Assembly: GCA_963920525.1 (NCBI GenBank) | Contig: OY986439.1 | Location: 49,107,482 to 49,171,481, forward strand | Reading direction: 5' to 3' | Source of the DNA: Dichetophora obliterata | Lineage: Eukaryota > Arthropoda > Insecta > Diptera > Sciomyzidae | DNA length: 64,000 bases | Part shown: positions 1 through 11,235 of the stretch, one piece after another | Layout of the letters: each line of letters starts with the position of its first letter | Position numbering within the stretch: position 1 is the first letter of the stretch | Translations under genes and position numbers: made by a program | The notes under the pieces: generated by a model | The model's database searches: none | Told to the model about the DNA's origin: nothing | What the model saw: only the letters and a program-made list of their open reading frames with translations

Positions 1-345
1 TATTAACCCAGAGGTCCCTGGTTCGAATTCGGGTTTGGGCATGATTCTTTTTACTTTCTTGTACTTTTGAAAACTAAAAATCCACAGCTAAATTGTGGAA
101 AATGTGGAATTAAAGGACAGGAACAACTAAGGGATAGAAATGATTGCCGAGGTTAAAGCATAGCACTAGCCTCGGTTAAAAGGTAAAATTGTTTCACTTT
201 CACGGTTGTTTTGCCTAATCAATAATTCACGTATGGTTGCAATCAATTCCTCTAAATAATCTATCCTTTTCCCTTCTGGCCAAAGGATCTTTTTTACAAA
301 TCTTTTTTGTATAAGGTGCATGCCTTGGTTCCTTGATCTTTTTTT
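1..345 (+). repeat. tRNA-derived SINE-like repeat, left copy (cut by window edge)
   Basis: The first 40 bases read as the 3' half of a tRNA-like sequence, with a B-box-like GGTTCGAATTC at about 20-30. A body of about 300 bases follows, ending in A-rich sequence near 345. The same head and body occur in reverse orientation at 6090-6478, where the A-box half is also present. Shared landmarks include AATCCACAGCTAA, the CCTCGGTTAA block and CAATCAATTCCTCTAAATA. A tRNA-like head with a conserved non-coding body is the plan of a tRNA-derived SINE. The 5' half lies outside the window. The alternative is that both copies are arms of one large fold-back element. Confidence 0.6.
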
Positions 346-349
346 AAAA

Positions 350-3150
350 AAGAAAGAAAAATTAAGGTTTTAGTTTAATTTTTAGGCGATACGTATAACT
401 GAATATAAACTTGCTCTTTATCCAAGCAGTTTAATTGAAAGATTATTTAATGTTCCATTTAGTTGGATTTATTTGGATATTTGGTTCTGTGATTCGAATC
501 GATTTGAACAATTAATTGCTTCTTCTGCTCGTTTTTTTAATATTGTATGCCAAAACTCTAAGAACCTATCCATTCGATGGTAGTTTCGCACAAAGAAGTT
601 GACTTTGGTTATATTCAAGAAGGTATAACTTCTTCCAGAAGGTAAAGTTTTTGGTAACCATTATGTAAACAACTTTCATCACTTAAATCTAACTTACCGC
701 ACCTTAACTCGTTGAATTCAAATCTCAATATATTAAATTTAACTAAAGTTTTTACTGAACGATTTCAATGAAGCGTATCTCAAAAACTATGGCTGATAGA
801 AAAAAAGCAATGTGATTTTCAGAATCAGCGTACCAAGCCTTAGTTGAAAATGATACTAAAATTCAAAAGAGATAAATTTCATGCCACTGTGATATTCAAG
901 TATCTTGAGGTGAAAACCCTGATTAAACCAAACCAGGTTGGAAAAAACAAAAAAAAAAATATTTAAAAAAAATTAATATAATTAAATTTTTTTTTCATAT
1001 ACTAGTTCAAACTTTAAGCCTTGTGTACTGGGGTTTATGTGCATCCGATGTTGCTAAAATCTTAAACGACTTTTTTACATCAAATAGAACAGTTTGAGCT
1101 CCTGTCTTGATCTCTAAAAAATAAGGTCCATTCTAATGTGCAAGAATACCCTAAATGAATGCACTTTATACGGAAAAAGCAGATGAATATGTTTCCCGAT
1201 TTTATTTCTAATTTTTAATCAGATTTAAATTTGTGTTTTTTTTTAATCAGAATAACACTTTTGTTTCAGTGACTTGGAGACTTTTGATTAGAAATTTTAG
1301 TACCATGAGCACTATAAAGAAAACGTATTAGAATAAAGTAAAGCCCTTAGCTAGCTGAATAAAATGCATTATTAACATTAGCTATTTTTGCTTATTTTAA
1401 CCCAAATAAAAGCAAAGCATGACGTACAATTGCAACGTGACAGACAAAATTTCTGTCTATATGCATTACTGTATTACAAAATACAGCATTAAAATAAACT
1501 CAATTATTAAATATGCAATAGTAAAATACAACATATTGTTGAGTGCTCAAGTTAAGCAGCTTATAAATGTTGCAATTTTTTTAAATATTTTTTCCAATGC
1601 AATTAAAATCATCGTTGGCTTCGTACTTAATATAATTAAACGAGGCTTTTAATTAATCAATGCAAGTGGAAAGCAGCCCGTTGCTGTTACTGGATTTTTT
1701 TTGTACACTGAGAAAAAGTTTTTCTTTCCATTAACCAAGACTTGGAGATATATATATTATGTTATTAAAACAATTATTTGGTTATAGTAATCCACTGTGT
1801 TTTCTTGGTTTAAGAAAAATTATATTATTTGACAAGTTTTCCTAAGGCCAGAATATTTTCAATTTATTATCTTTGATATGACATTCATGAAGGTCAATTT
1901 GATAGCATATTTTCAAAATGATAAACTCACGAAAAGAAAAACAAAATTGAGCATTCTATGCTTGAATCAAGCAAATAGGCTCAGCTTACACTCAGTTTAG
2001 GCTCAAGCGTAAATTTTTCATTTCAAGCATTAGTTATTTTGCTAGAATTGAGCAAATTTAAAAGAAATGATAATCAGAAAAAATATTTAATTCAAGTAAT
2101 ATTTTCTAAACCAGATTGTAGCCAAAATTTTTTCTTTTCTGCACTGCTTCATTGTCTAACAAATCTTCTGTGCTTCTTCTTTGTGTTCTTCGTCATAAGC
2201 ACTTGATGCCAAATTATGATCAACGCTTTTAAGTTGTGGGCGCTTTTACGAGCGATTTGTTCATAATATATGCAATTTCGTTGATCACAAAAATTATCAT
2301 AATAAATGATCAGTGTTTTATACAGAATTATAGCAAAAATTGTGAGCATAGCTCATAAAACGTGATCAAAACTTATATGCGGTAAAAAGAAACATATTTT
2401 GAATTTTTTGAACAGCTTGACCATGTGTAAAGGGTTTAAAGGATTGTTGTTAAAAGGTTAAAACTTTAACAACATTTTTTTTTTATCAAACAAAAAATGA
2501 AATGATATTGATTCCTAATTCGGCTATTTTTGACTATGGCAAAAATGCCGCTCTGAGTCGTCAATATGTTTTTATTATTAAAAATAAGACTTTGGTGTCT
2601 TGTTAGAATCTAAATTTTATTTGAAATCTTTTGATTTGTTATATTAAAAAACAATATGAATTTTCTTATCACTTAGTAACTCCTCCCCATTATTTATTTT
2701 CACTCAATTTTAGAACATTTAATTGAGTGATCTTTTTGTTTTGTTTTCGTTCCACAAACCAATCAAAAATAGTGCAGCGCTTGCACATGCTGCAGTCACT
2801 AGGTCAGCTTGCAAGCAAATTTTATATTTCCGTGGTTGTGACATCTACTAAAAGGCACTTGACCTGCTTTCGATCAACATGCATTGATAGATGCGACGTG
2901 GAGAGCGACAGAAAGAAACAAATAATAACTGAAACAAAGATAATAAAAATAAGTTATTTTGTGGTGGCTATGATAATACCACTACACATGACTTGTGCGC
3001 AAAGAAAAGATACACTTAAACGCACAAATTTTGTTTAATCGAAACGACATTATTTAAATATTAATACTTTTACTTTTTGCAAAATAGTAAAAAAATTCCT
3101 TTGTGAGGCAAAACAATACACTCATATAAAAGTAGGTATGAAAGGGCTCT
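350..3150. other. Gene-free AT-rich stretch
   Basis: No coding signal was recognised. The ORFs here are short, AT-driven and carry no motif. Near 1704 there is a TACACTGAGAAAA motif like the ends of inverted-repeat elements elsewhere in the window, but no facing partner was found nearby, so it may be an orphan end. Around 1960-2060 the TTGAGCAAA/CAAGCAAAT vocabulary resembles the arms of the element at 62955-63683. Confidence 0.4.
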
Positions 3151-3570
3151 GGCGATCAGTGATCCTACAAATATTATATCAGAGAACAGGATCAAATGGG
3201 CTTTGTGTAGTTTTCATGTAAGTCTGCTGGCCCTGATGGTACCTATAATTCCGGCAGCTCTACAGCAGACGGCGTTCATAATCCTTTCGTGGCTTTTTAT
3301 CACGGTTTCCTGCCTTGTGATGACAAACATACACTCCAAATGAATGGAAGTTAAAGCAGTATTTATTTCTAAGGCAGGTAGGATATCGAAAATAAGTCTG
3401 AAGGACCTTAGACCCATTAGTGTATCATCTTTTCTGCTAAAAATACTCGAAAGATTTATTGATTTCATATTCGTTGTAACATCGACTCAAATTTGCTTTC
3501 AGCTTCACAACGTGCTTACAGGAAAAGTACCCCAGACAAAATATTCGACAGGAAAATGGCATTATATCAG
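3150..3570 (+). pseudogene. Non-LTR retrotransposon reverse transcriptase fragment
   Basis: Forward translation in more than one frame shows the early reverse-transcriptase signature of LOA/R1/jockey-type LINEs. A SAGPDG-like block near 3225 is followed by VKAVFISKAGR, then KDLRPISVSSFLLKILERFID (about 3345-3465). In the family this corresponds to the VxFIPKPGK...FRPISLxSFxLKxLERxID region of fingers and palm. The frame changes between SAGPDG and VKAVF, and homology fades after about 3560, so it is a truncated relic. The minus-strand ORFs over the same bases are shadows. The copy has no EN domain and no YADD box. Confidence 0.75.
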
Positions 3571-3699
3571 CATAATTGTGGCAAATGAGCAGAGTTCTGG
3601 CAGTATGTTGAAATGTGGGGGCGGCCAGTTTACTTTTTATCAAAAAAGGCTGCCAGAAAGTAGCAGCATAAAGGCATGGAAAAGTCAGTAGAAGGCAGT

Positions 3700-4060
3700 G
3701 TGCCGAAATTCGGAATTGTATTGGACGGCAACTGAAATGTTCAAGCAGCTCAAACATTTTTGTTTTTTCAGCAACAGCCTTCCTACGCACTATAACGGCA
3801 GGCATATGAGCTCTGTTGAATAAAACCATTATTTTGGCATTGAGCTGAAATATTTAGGCAGGCTTAAAAGTTTTGTTTTCTACAGAACAGAATGCTTTCG
3901 CCCTATACTGGCAGGCACATGAACTCTGTTAAAAATAAGCATTGTATTGGCATCCAATTGAAATGGTATAGCAGCTTAAAAATGTTTTGCTTTCTAGACA
4001 ACAGAATTATCTCGTCTTATACTGGAAGACGCTTTAATTCTGTCTAACTCTTCTGAGCTG
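3700..4060. repeat. 113-bp tandem repeat, three degenerate copies
   Basis: Three direct units begin near 3718, 3831 and 3943. Each carries a run like TATTGGCA...AACTGAAATG, a TTTTGTTTTCT block, a CAACAG block and a TATACTGGCAGGC(A)CATGA block. The period is about 113 bases and divergence is clear. The array follows directly on the reverse-transcriptase relic, so it may be a retrotransposon 3' tail or an independent minisatellite. Confidence 0.6.
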
Positions 4061-6090
4061 TAACTTTTTACTGGCTTTACTTTAAATTTTGAAAACCTTT
4101 TCACATGTAACATGTGAACTTGACAGTTACAATTAATATTTTTTTGCCTAAAGTTTGCATAAATAAACGTTATTTAAAAATGTATAAAGGTAAAGGTGCT
4201 TTATTCGTTTTCAATCATATTTAGTGGAACACTAAGAATCATATTGGTGGAATACAAAACATAAGAAATATCATTTACATGTAATGTAAAATTAATTTTT
4301 AATATACTGTGGCGAAATTTACTGTATTTCAGAAGATCTGATATACTGGTGTACAAGAGTGACTTCAATATTTGATACGACCGTCGGTTTTGAATAATTT
4401 TTAGTGCACTTGTTAATTACTACATAAAAATCTAATTAATAGTATAAGTTAAATAGAGTGCTGCTCCTCAAAATACCACATGAATGATAAAGTCCTGGGG
4501 TCATTCATGAATTTTTTTTCGCATTGATTGCGATACAGTTCGCCATCGTAAATGTCTTCTAGCCTGTCAACATTTTCTTTTTTTCTGATAAAATGGTGAG
4601 CAAATGTTTTTTAAAGACATAAGTAGAGATGGGCGTTTTAGGGCATATGGATGGAATCAATCAATTCCAACAAACTGCTTAATGCAGAACCGCTTAGTTT
4701 GTGTCGTAAAACGTATGCTAACATTGAGGTGAAGACTTCAGATGTTGATACCGGAGATCCTAGAACAAATCGATCTTTTGCAGCAATCGGATCTTCACTA
4801 TCCTCGTCTAATGCACAATTTTTTGATTCTGGGAAGGATGAGTGACCAGCAAATTCATCATCTTAATTAAAAACTTTAAATGATTTACGGTACAAACATT
4901 TCCATGTCAAATTTCGTTTAGGAAATCTACTTAATTTTTGCGTGTTGGACTATGTTTTTATAGAGCAATAATTTTAAAACTCACCATTCTTTTCAATAAA
5001 ACTGTTCGCACACATAGTCTCTGGTATAGTTAGTGGCATTGCTATTATACCCACAGGAGTGGATTTCCTTTTTTGTTTGGGTTTGCTTACACCTGATATA
5101 CTAAAGATAAAATTTTTAAAAATAAACTTAGAAATTTACGTTTGAAAAATCTCACTCAAAATTGTATGTCACAACATCAAAGGCGTTCAAAATTTAGGTG
5201 AATCGAAAAAAATCCACAAACCCAAGGGCCAAAAACTGTCAATTGAATAAAAAAGCTCAAATATATAAAATAACCTAAAATTTATAAAAGAAACCAATAT
5301 TTTGCATTCAATGCCATGTTAATGCCCCATCCAATTGCCTGCCACTACCTGCTTATATTCTGCTCTGTACATTCCCTGCCAAGTTGCTTCCACTGAACGC
5401 CACTTGCATGCTCTCTTATACATTTTTGAGCCTCTGTTATCCAGTCTACTGTTCTGTACAGTGGCAGTCAACTGACTGGCTTTGGTACAATTCCCGCCCT
5501 GCCCTGCCAAAATTGGGCCAAAATAATTTCATTTCTATTCCAATAAACAGACTACCTGTCTGCCGTTTTAAGTTCATTTTCCGGCCAAAAATTTTGTCTG
5601 GGGTAGGTCTATAGAGACGGCTCTGCATTCCTTAATAGGCTTTATAGAAAATTCCTTTCTTCACAAGGAATACACATGTACCTTTCTAGAAATCGAAGGT
5701 GCCTTTTAAAATGTTCTTCCGCGGGCACTCATTAGCGTTGAGTCACAACCTGCAGAGTCGTCAGTGCAACTTCGCTGGAAGCACTGGTATCTTTTTTAGC
5801 CCTACTTTCAGAATATATAGGTCTTGCTCATGTGTTCACGCAAAAGTTGAATTTTGTCGAGCAACAGTTTCTAGCAACATCGACTACACTATTGTCACTC
5901 CCTCATTCGAGGATGTTTTTCACACAGGAACTTCGAAAAATATTTTAAAACAATTGTGAGGCAAATGAAAAAATTATTTGAAATAATTTCCTAAGGCTGT
6001 CTATGGAATATAATATCTTTCTGTACGGAATTCAGTTTAGTTTGCTAAAAGGGTTGCATTTTTATTTTTTATTTTTTTTTTAAATATCAA
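4060..6090. other. Gene-free stretch with no recognised element
   Basis: ORFs of 60-86 codons occur at 4651-4845, 5384-5614 and 5699-5959. None shows a motif I recognise, and overlapping opposite-strand ORFs of the same length argue against coding. The stretch at 5310-5640 is richer in C and G than its surroundings, with CTGCC/CTGTC words recurring, which suggests old repeat sequence. No splice-site or promoter pattern stands out. Confidence 0.35.
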
Positions 6091-6478
6091 AGAATCAAGG
6101 CATGCGCCTTATACAAACAAAGTTTGGTATTTGACCTGAAAGGAAAGGGATAGATTATTTAGAGGAATTGATTGGAAACATATGTGAATTATTGATAAGG
6201 CGAAACAACCGTGAAAAACAAATTGAATTGCTTTTAACTGAGGCTATTGTTATGCGTTAACCTCGGCAAGCATTTCCAGCCCTTAGTTGTTCTTATCTTT
6301 TAATTCCACATTTTCCACAAATTAGCTGTGGATTTTTAGTGGATGTGAAGTTTTCCATAATTCTTAAATATAGGAAAGAACAAAGAAAGTGAAAAGAACC
6401 ATGCCCGAACCCGGATTCTTAGCAGGGACCTCTGGATTGATAGTCTAGTGCACTCTCCACTAGACTACAAAGGCCGAC
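6090..6478 (-). repeat. tRNA-derived SINE-like repeat, right copy (inverted)
   Basis: On the minus strand this starts near 6478 with a full tRNA-like head. An A-box-like TAGTCTAGTGG lies around 6450 and a degraded B-box region around 6410. The same body as at 1-345 follows, ending in T-rich (plus-strand) sequence near 6090. The B-box centre is damaged here (GCTAAGAATCC) but better kept in the left copy. The two copies differ at many positions, so the pair is old. Confidence 0.65.
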
Positions 6479-6989
6479 TGAAAAAACCTGGCTATTGGTT
6501 TATTGAGTCCGTAATTAGTTCTATGTCGATGAGTACAGAATAATTAATTTTCTAGCATTGGGATATGAAACGGAGTTAGGGCAAATAGCTCTGGAGTATC
6601 CATTCGTCCATAAATTATGTCTTTCATACACATTATGTTTGACATTACTTGTCTGTGAGTCAAACTACATACACTTATTAAAAGACACAGCACCCAATAA
6701 TTAGCCATATTGTGAAATGTTTCTTAATATTCTCGATTCTATTTGTCGAGAAATTATAGAATGGCTCCCAAATAACACTGTCATATTCTTGGAGTGATCT
6801 AACTAAACTTAAATAGTGTAAATAGATCTAAAAATTCTCTCGAGTTCCTTTTTAAAAACCTAAATTGAAGGTTTTGGAAACAAGATAATCAAAGTGTGTT
6901 TCAAAAGAAATATTAGAATCAAAGTAGACACCAAGGTCTTTAATTTGATAGACTCTAGCAAAATTCTCATAAGAGTTATATATGTAGTA

Positions 6990-7294
6990 GGGCGGGTCAA
7001 ATTCTGGCTCAGCGAAATTCGTAAAATACATGTAATTTCAAGACTTTTTCTCCACTACAGCATATACAAATTCTGAAAAAAAGCTGTGCGGACTTTCGTA
7101 AATAGATTCATACACATACATTCATACATTCATATTTTATAATTGAGAACAAAATCTATTTACGAAAGTCCGCACAGCTTTTTTTCAGAATTTGTATATG
7201 CTGTAGTGGAGAAAAAGTCTTGAAATTACATGTATTTTACGAATTTCGCTGAGCCAGACCTCCAAAAAATTCGTCCATACAAATTGACCCGCCC
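6990..7294. mobile_element. 305-bp near-perfect palindromic MITE with TA target duplication
   Basis: The ends GGGCGGGTCAA (6990-7000) and TTGACCCGCCC (7284-7294) are perfect inverted repeats flanked on both sides by TA, as in Tc1/mariner insertions. Two inner arms of about 106 bases (about 7003-7110 and 7152-7258) are almost exact reverse complements around a spacer of about 40 bases. The right half has an extra stretch, CCTCCAAAAAATTCGTCC, between arm and end. The element interrupts the jockey relic between FDYI and YNSYENF. It has no coding capacity. Near-identity of the arms suggests recent insertion or arm homogenisation. Confidence 0.85.
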
Positions 7295-7927
7295 TAATAT
7301 GTAGTCAAACTTAATTGGAAATTTTTGTATGAAAAAAGTAAGACCTTTACATTTTGAAAAATTTAAGTCTAAGTGATTTTTTCATTTACCAAATAAGAAG
7401 ATAATTTATGCCATTTTGTAAGTTCATGCAGTCATTGAAAATGCTGATTTTATGATAAATTTTAAATTCGTTTCGTAGACTTAGCCGTTACCATAGTGTC
7501 CGAAAGAAACCGGAAATTTGGCCGAAACCAAAACTAACCATTTTATAATATTCGGCTGAAACCGAAACCGAAACCAAAACTGGTTATAATTATGAAAATT
7601 TATGTTTTTACAAATGATTGTTTTTATTAAAAAAAACAAAAGTACTACTAGTACAAAACAAGTATTATACAAATATTGAAGTTTATAATAATTAATTGAA
7701 GTATACTATAATAATAAATGAGATAATTTCTTATTTTATTTTTTAGTGCACACTCAAAATAGTATGCACCTACAATATACATTTTTTTAGAAGTACAAAG
7801 GAAAGTATTTCTGTTTTTCTTAAAGGTTTAGTATTATAAAAATAGAAATATGTATTTCGTTTTCTTTTCCTTTATTCCACACATACAGAATTCATTCGGA
7901 AGTTTAATTATCCATTTTTGGCCTAAG

Positions 7928-9063
7928 TACACGCAGAGAAAAGACATGGTTAAGACATGATTACTGCAATAATAATTTCTTTACTGAAATTATTGTACTA
8001 TTCCTGCAAACATTAATTTTTGCCTTAATAAAGTCATTATTTACTAATGGTGGTACCAAAAATAACATTAAAGTTGAAATCATAACATCATTGAAATCGT
8101 CAACATACTATGATTGCCTCAACTATTAATTGCAACAAAAATGTTGTAGTTCTGTCAATCATGATAAATGTGAATATTATTATAGAGACAAACATATTAG
8201 AATTTTGAATGTTTGTCTGAACTATTCTTTGATTGTTGGTAAACGAAGCAGAACATAACCAAAAATCGAAGGAATTTCTTGTGTCTGAACAGTTTGCAGG
8301 AATAACTTTCACTTTATTCAGACACAATAAGTTTTATCGATTACTGGCTATGAGCCGTTTCGTCTGTCAACTGTTCTATTATTGTGTTTTATTTTAAATC
8401 GCCTTATCCTAAAAACAGCACACAGAAAAGTGACATTTTCGACTTTAATTGTAGCAAACATATTTCTATTTACCGTAAATATATTTCGCAATTCTGACCA
8501 TATTTTGTTTTTCACAAATATTGCTATTTTTGTGACAATGCACTTAATGTACCATATTTATGAATGGCATTAGTCAGGCGAGCGATAGTAATGACTGTGG
8601 CTTACTGGTAGTGTGCGTGGCTCGTAAGCGAAAAAGGCGCGGTTCAAACCCCAGCTCGGACAGAAAATTTTATCAAAAAGATTTTTCAATTGAATTAATA
8701 TGCCTGTTCAGCCTAGTCAATGGCAAACCTTTCGAGATATCTTAATTAATAGCTGTGGAAATTGGAGTGCATGAAAATAAAAAAATAATAAAATTATTTT
8801 TTCAATAATATTCAGGATCCTAAAAATAAGTTCATAATATAGTTGGTTGCAATCATTCTATTTTCGACTTAATAAGAGAATAATGATTGTTTCATTTGGT
8901 TCCTACAAAAAAGTTCCTTTTCTAAATAGGGTTGTTGTAATCATTTTATTATGATAAAAAAAATATTATATGCTTAAGAACATGTTAGCAACAATCTAGT
9001 CCGAATCATACTATGATCCTCTTAAAACATGGTTGTTGCAACTATGTTTTTTCTCTGCGTGTA
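7928..9063. mobile_element. Inverted-repeat element with a tRNA-like core
   Basis: TACACGCAGAGAAAA at 7928 faces TTTTCTCTGCGTGTA ending at 9063, a perfect 15-bp terminal inverted repeat. The arms carry scattered CATGGTT/GTTGTTGCAA and ATTATTGTA words. Near the centre (8598-8671) is a tRNA-like sequence with A and B boxes. No clear target-site duplication was found (left flank CCTAAG, right flank TCTGTA). It is nested in the hAT-like element at 7494-10002. The short ORFs inside are not similar to any transposase I know. Confidence 0.7.
8598..8671 (+). other. tRNA-like sequence with Pol III A and B boxes
   Basis: TGGCTTACTGG (8598-8608) fits the A-box consensus TRGCNNARYNGG, and GGTTCAAACCC (8641-8651) fits the B box GGTTCRANNCC. 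The spacing is 32 bases, and a TTTT run at about 8668 could terminate Pol III. The acceptor stem does not pair convincingly, so this is not a functional tRNA gene. It resembles the tRNA-like parts at 13205-13290 (minus) and 47979-48050 in the GYGTGGC...GGTTCAAACCCC...GACAGAAA layout. Confidence 0.65.
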
Positions 9064-9284
9064 TCTGTAAAACTTTAATAGTAATTGCAATAGAGATGAT
9101 AATGTCGAAAATAATAGTATCGAACTCATAAAATTAACCAAAATGTTTTGCGTTTACACGATAAATCAAATTATAGACGAATTCATAACTTTTGTTTTGT
9201 AGAATGCATTGTAAATATTTTTATTAAACCAAACTTATACATTTGAATTAAATTACTGATGCAAGAAATTTTGGTATAAGTCAA

Positions 9285-9875
9285 AAATAGCGACAACTCT
9301 CTTTTTTAATATTTTTTGTTGGATAATACGGATTTTAACCTCCTAAATCTAAATCCAAATTTTAGGCCGCTGGCTTAGAAGTTAAAGGCCTCCAAAGTTG
9401 CAAAATGGGCTACAAATCTTTCTGTTTTTTTAGTGTTCCGCGTTATGGAAATCAAAAGAAATGTAATGCGAGTGCCTATTCAACGAGGTATGTATCAAAC
9501 ATGAAAATCCATTCATAACTTCTTAAGATATACCTATTATTATATTTATAATTTGTATGGAAAACTAGTGGTTTCCCTTTTACGAAAGCATGACACTAAA
9601 AATGTGTATATCCTTAAAAGTTAGGCATGGAATTGAAGAGGTACCTTGTTGAATAGGTACTTAAATATCATTTTTAATGATATCCATAAAGTGTAGGTTT
9701 GTTGGAAAATTTAGAAAAATAGCAAGATTTGTAGGCTATTTTTTCCAACTTTGGAGGCCTATAACTTCTAAACCAATTGCGAGCGGTCTGCAATTTTTTC
9801 AGATTTGCTGTTATCAGAGGCCAAAATAAATATAATCTGCAAAAAAAAATTCAAAATTATAGTTGTCGCTATTCT
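9285..9875. repeat. Fold-back structure inside the hAT-like element
   Basis: AATAGCGACAACT near 9287 faces AGTTGTCGCTATT near 9862. Inner blocks also match in reverse: GAAGTTAAAGGCCTCCAAAG (about 9378) against CTTTGGAGGCCTATAACTTC (about 9752), and GGGCTACAAATCTT against AGATTTGTAGGC. The arms are roughly 180 bases with a spacer of about 230. No coding content. It is either part of the host element's own architecture or a third-level insertion. Confidence 0.6.
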
Positions 9876-10492
9876 TGAAATGTTCCGAAATTTTTACCAA
9901 AAGTTTCGGCTATTCAGCCTCAATATGGCTCAGCCGAAACTGCCAAAAAGGGCCGAAATTGGCAGCAACCGAAACCGAAACCGAATATTCGGTCGGACAC
10001 TACGTTACTATACTTAAGTTTTTGCAGTAAGTCATTAAAAAATAAAATAAAATAAAAAGTAACGGACCCTGTGGCACACACTATAATAGGGCTACATAAA
10101 CAATCATAACGAACAGAAATCTGGCTGATAAATAGGATCTAATAGATTTTAAGATCTGACGGTAAAGTCCTAACTTCTCAAGTTTTAACAGCAGTATTTC
10201 ATATTGAACGCTAACGAAAGCTTTAGAAAAGCATACATATAATACATCGATTTGCAAACCGCTTTCGATGCTACTCAGGCAAAAATTAGAAAATAAAGCG
10301 AGATTTGTGTTTGTGAATCTACCCAGAAAAAACACCATGCTGCTTTGTTGAGTTTTTGTTTCGTTAAATAACAATTTTTGAAAAATTTTGTCAAATATTT
10401 TGGGTATAACCGACAGCTGAACTCTAGGCCTAAAGCTTTCGTTTAAATATTTTTGGCCTTATTTGAAAATAGGTGTAACATATGCTATCTTC

Positions 10493-11005
10493 CCCGAGAA
10501 ACAATTTCATATTTTGTGTCAATAAATTATCCGATATATGTCCGGTGCCCGTGTCGGTAAATGTCCGACCTCTGCACCGAAAGAAGTGCTAGCTCTGGAA
10601 CACCTTGGGCAGGCACATTGTACGAACGAAGACCGATTCGGGCACTCATCAGTTGATTGTGTCCGAAAATAGTCGCTCGTTTTTGACCTCTTTATTGACA
10701 TTGTGCAGACATACTACGGTACTTTTTCAAGTGCCTTTTAAGGCACTTGTTGAGCATGTTTCGGGTACATTATAGTTAAAACTCAGGCCAGTTTCGATAC
10801 ATATCAGCTACTTTATTGACAGAATATATCAATTTTGAAAATATCAATTTTGAAAATTTTCAGAAAATATCAATGTGCGATTATTTTTTTTCATAAACTT
10901 CGCAGTTTTTCGTTACTACTCGTAGCTTTTAAAAATAAAATTGAGTCCGATACTCTGTACTTTTGTGCCTGAGTAGTTTGGTACGGACACAAATTGTTTC
11001 TCGGG
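10493..11005. mobile_element. 513-bp inverted-repeat element inserted in the jockey relic
   Basis: CCCGAGAAACAATTT (10493) and AAATTGTTTCTCGGG (to 11005) are perfect 15-bp terminal inverted repeats. TTC flanks both sides (10490-10492, 11006-11008), possibly TTCC. Removing the element plus one TTC restores the local jockey reading FLREWKIAYVTPIF, so the boundaries are well supported. It is non-coding inside, with direct repeats of ATATCAATTTTGAAA near 10828-10860. The superfamily is uncertain: a 3-bp duplication would fit CACTA or Harbinger types, but the termini do not. Confidence 0.8.
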
Positions 11006-11235
11006 TTCCATTCTCTAAGAAAAAGTCCTTAAAAAATTATTAAAAATTTTACTTAAGGCCGTGGGAAGAGTTTTAACAAAATTTATTTAAAATTTCGAGG
11101 GAAGAAGACGAAAACAAACACCTTTTTTGCAGTTTAAAGTGATCAGGGATTGTAACACATCTCCTCCTGAAACTGCTAAAATGCAATTATCAGCTAACTG
11201 TTGAGGACTGAAATCCTCTATGTATTTAACGTAGA

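Larger units (their letters stand above)
7494..10002. mobile_element. hAT-like 2.5-kb non-autonomous element with inner nested elements
   Basis: The ends TAGTGTCCGA (7494) and TCGGACACTA (to 10002) are perfect 10-bp inverted repeats. The flanking octamers CGTTACCA (7486-7493) and CGTTACTA (10003-10010) match at 7 of 8 bases, consistent with the 8-bp duplication typical of hAT elements. Just inside each end is a small satellite of GAAACC/CCGAAA words (7505-7590, 9900-9995). The element interrupts the jockey reverse transcriptase. It has no transposase coding. Inside it lie the inverted-repeat element at 7928-9063 and a fold-back at about 9285-9875. Confidence 0.75.
6530..11235 (-). pseudogene. 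Jockey-type LINE reverse transcriptase relic, split by three insertions
   Basis: Read on the minus strand, four segments line up in order as one jockey-clade reverse transcriptase. At 11006-11235 there is EDFSPQQLAD...LITLNCKKG and TALSKIFNNFL. At 10003-10492 there is KIAYVTPIFK, SVIPKIFDKI, then SGLQIDVLYVCFSKAF (the DFSKAFD box) and VPQG.PLLFILF. At 7295-7485 there is LDLNFSKCKGLTF. At 6530-6989 there is IKDLGVYFDSNISF then LVRSLQEYDSVIWEP. The gaps between segments are the DNA elements at 10493-11005, 7494-10002 and 6990-7294. Frameshifts and stops are frequent, and the YADD catalytic region at the 7494/10002 junction is not readable. No endonuclease domain was found upstream. It is a dead copy. 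Confidence 0.8.

Noticed and set aside
8598..8671. Functional tRNA gene
   Set aside because: A and B boxes are present, but acceptor and anticodon arms do not pair. The same tRNA-like sequence recurs degenerately in other elements.
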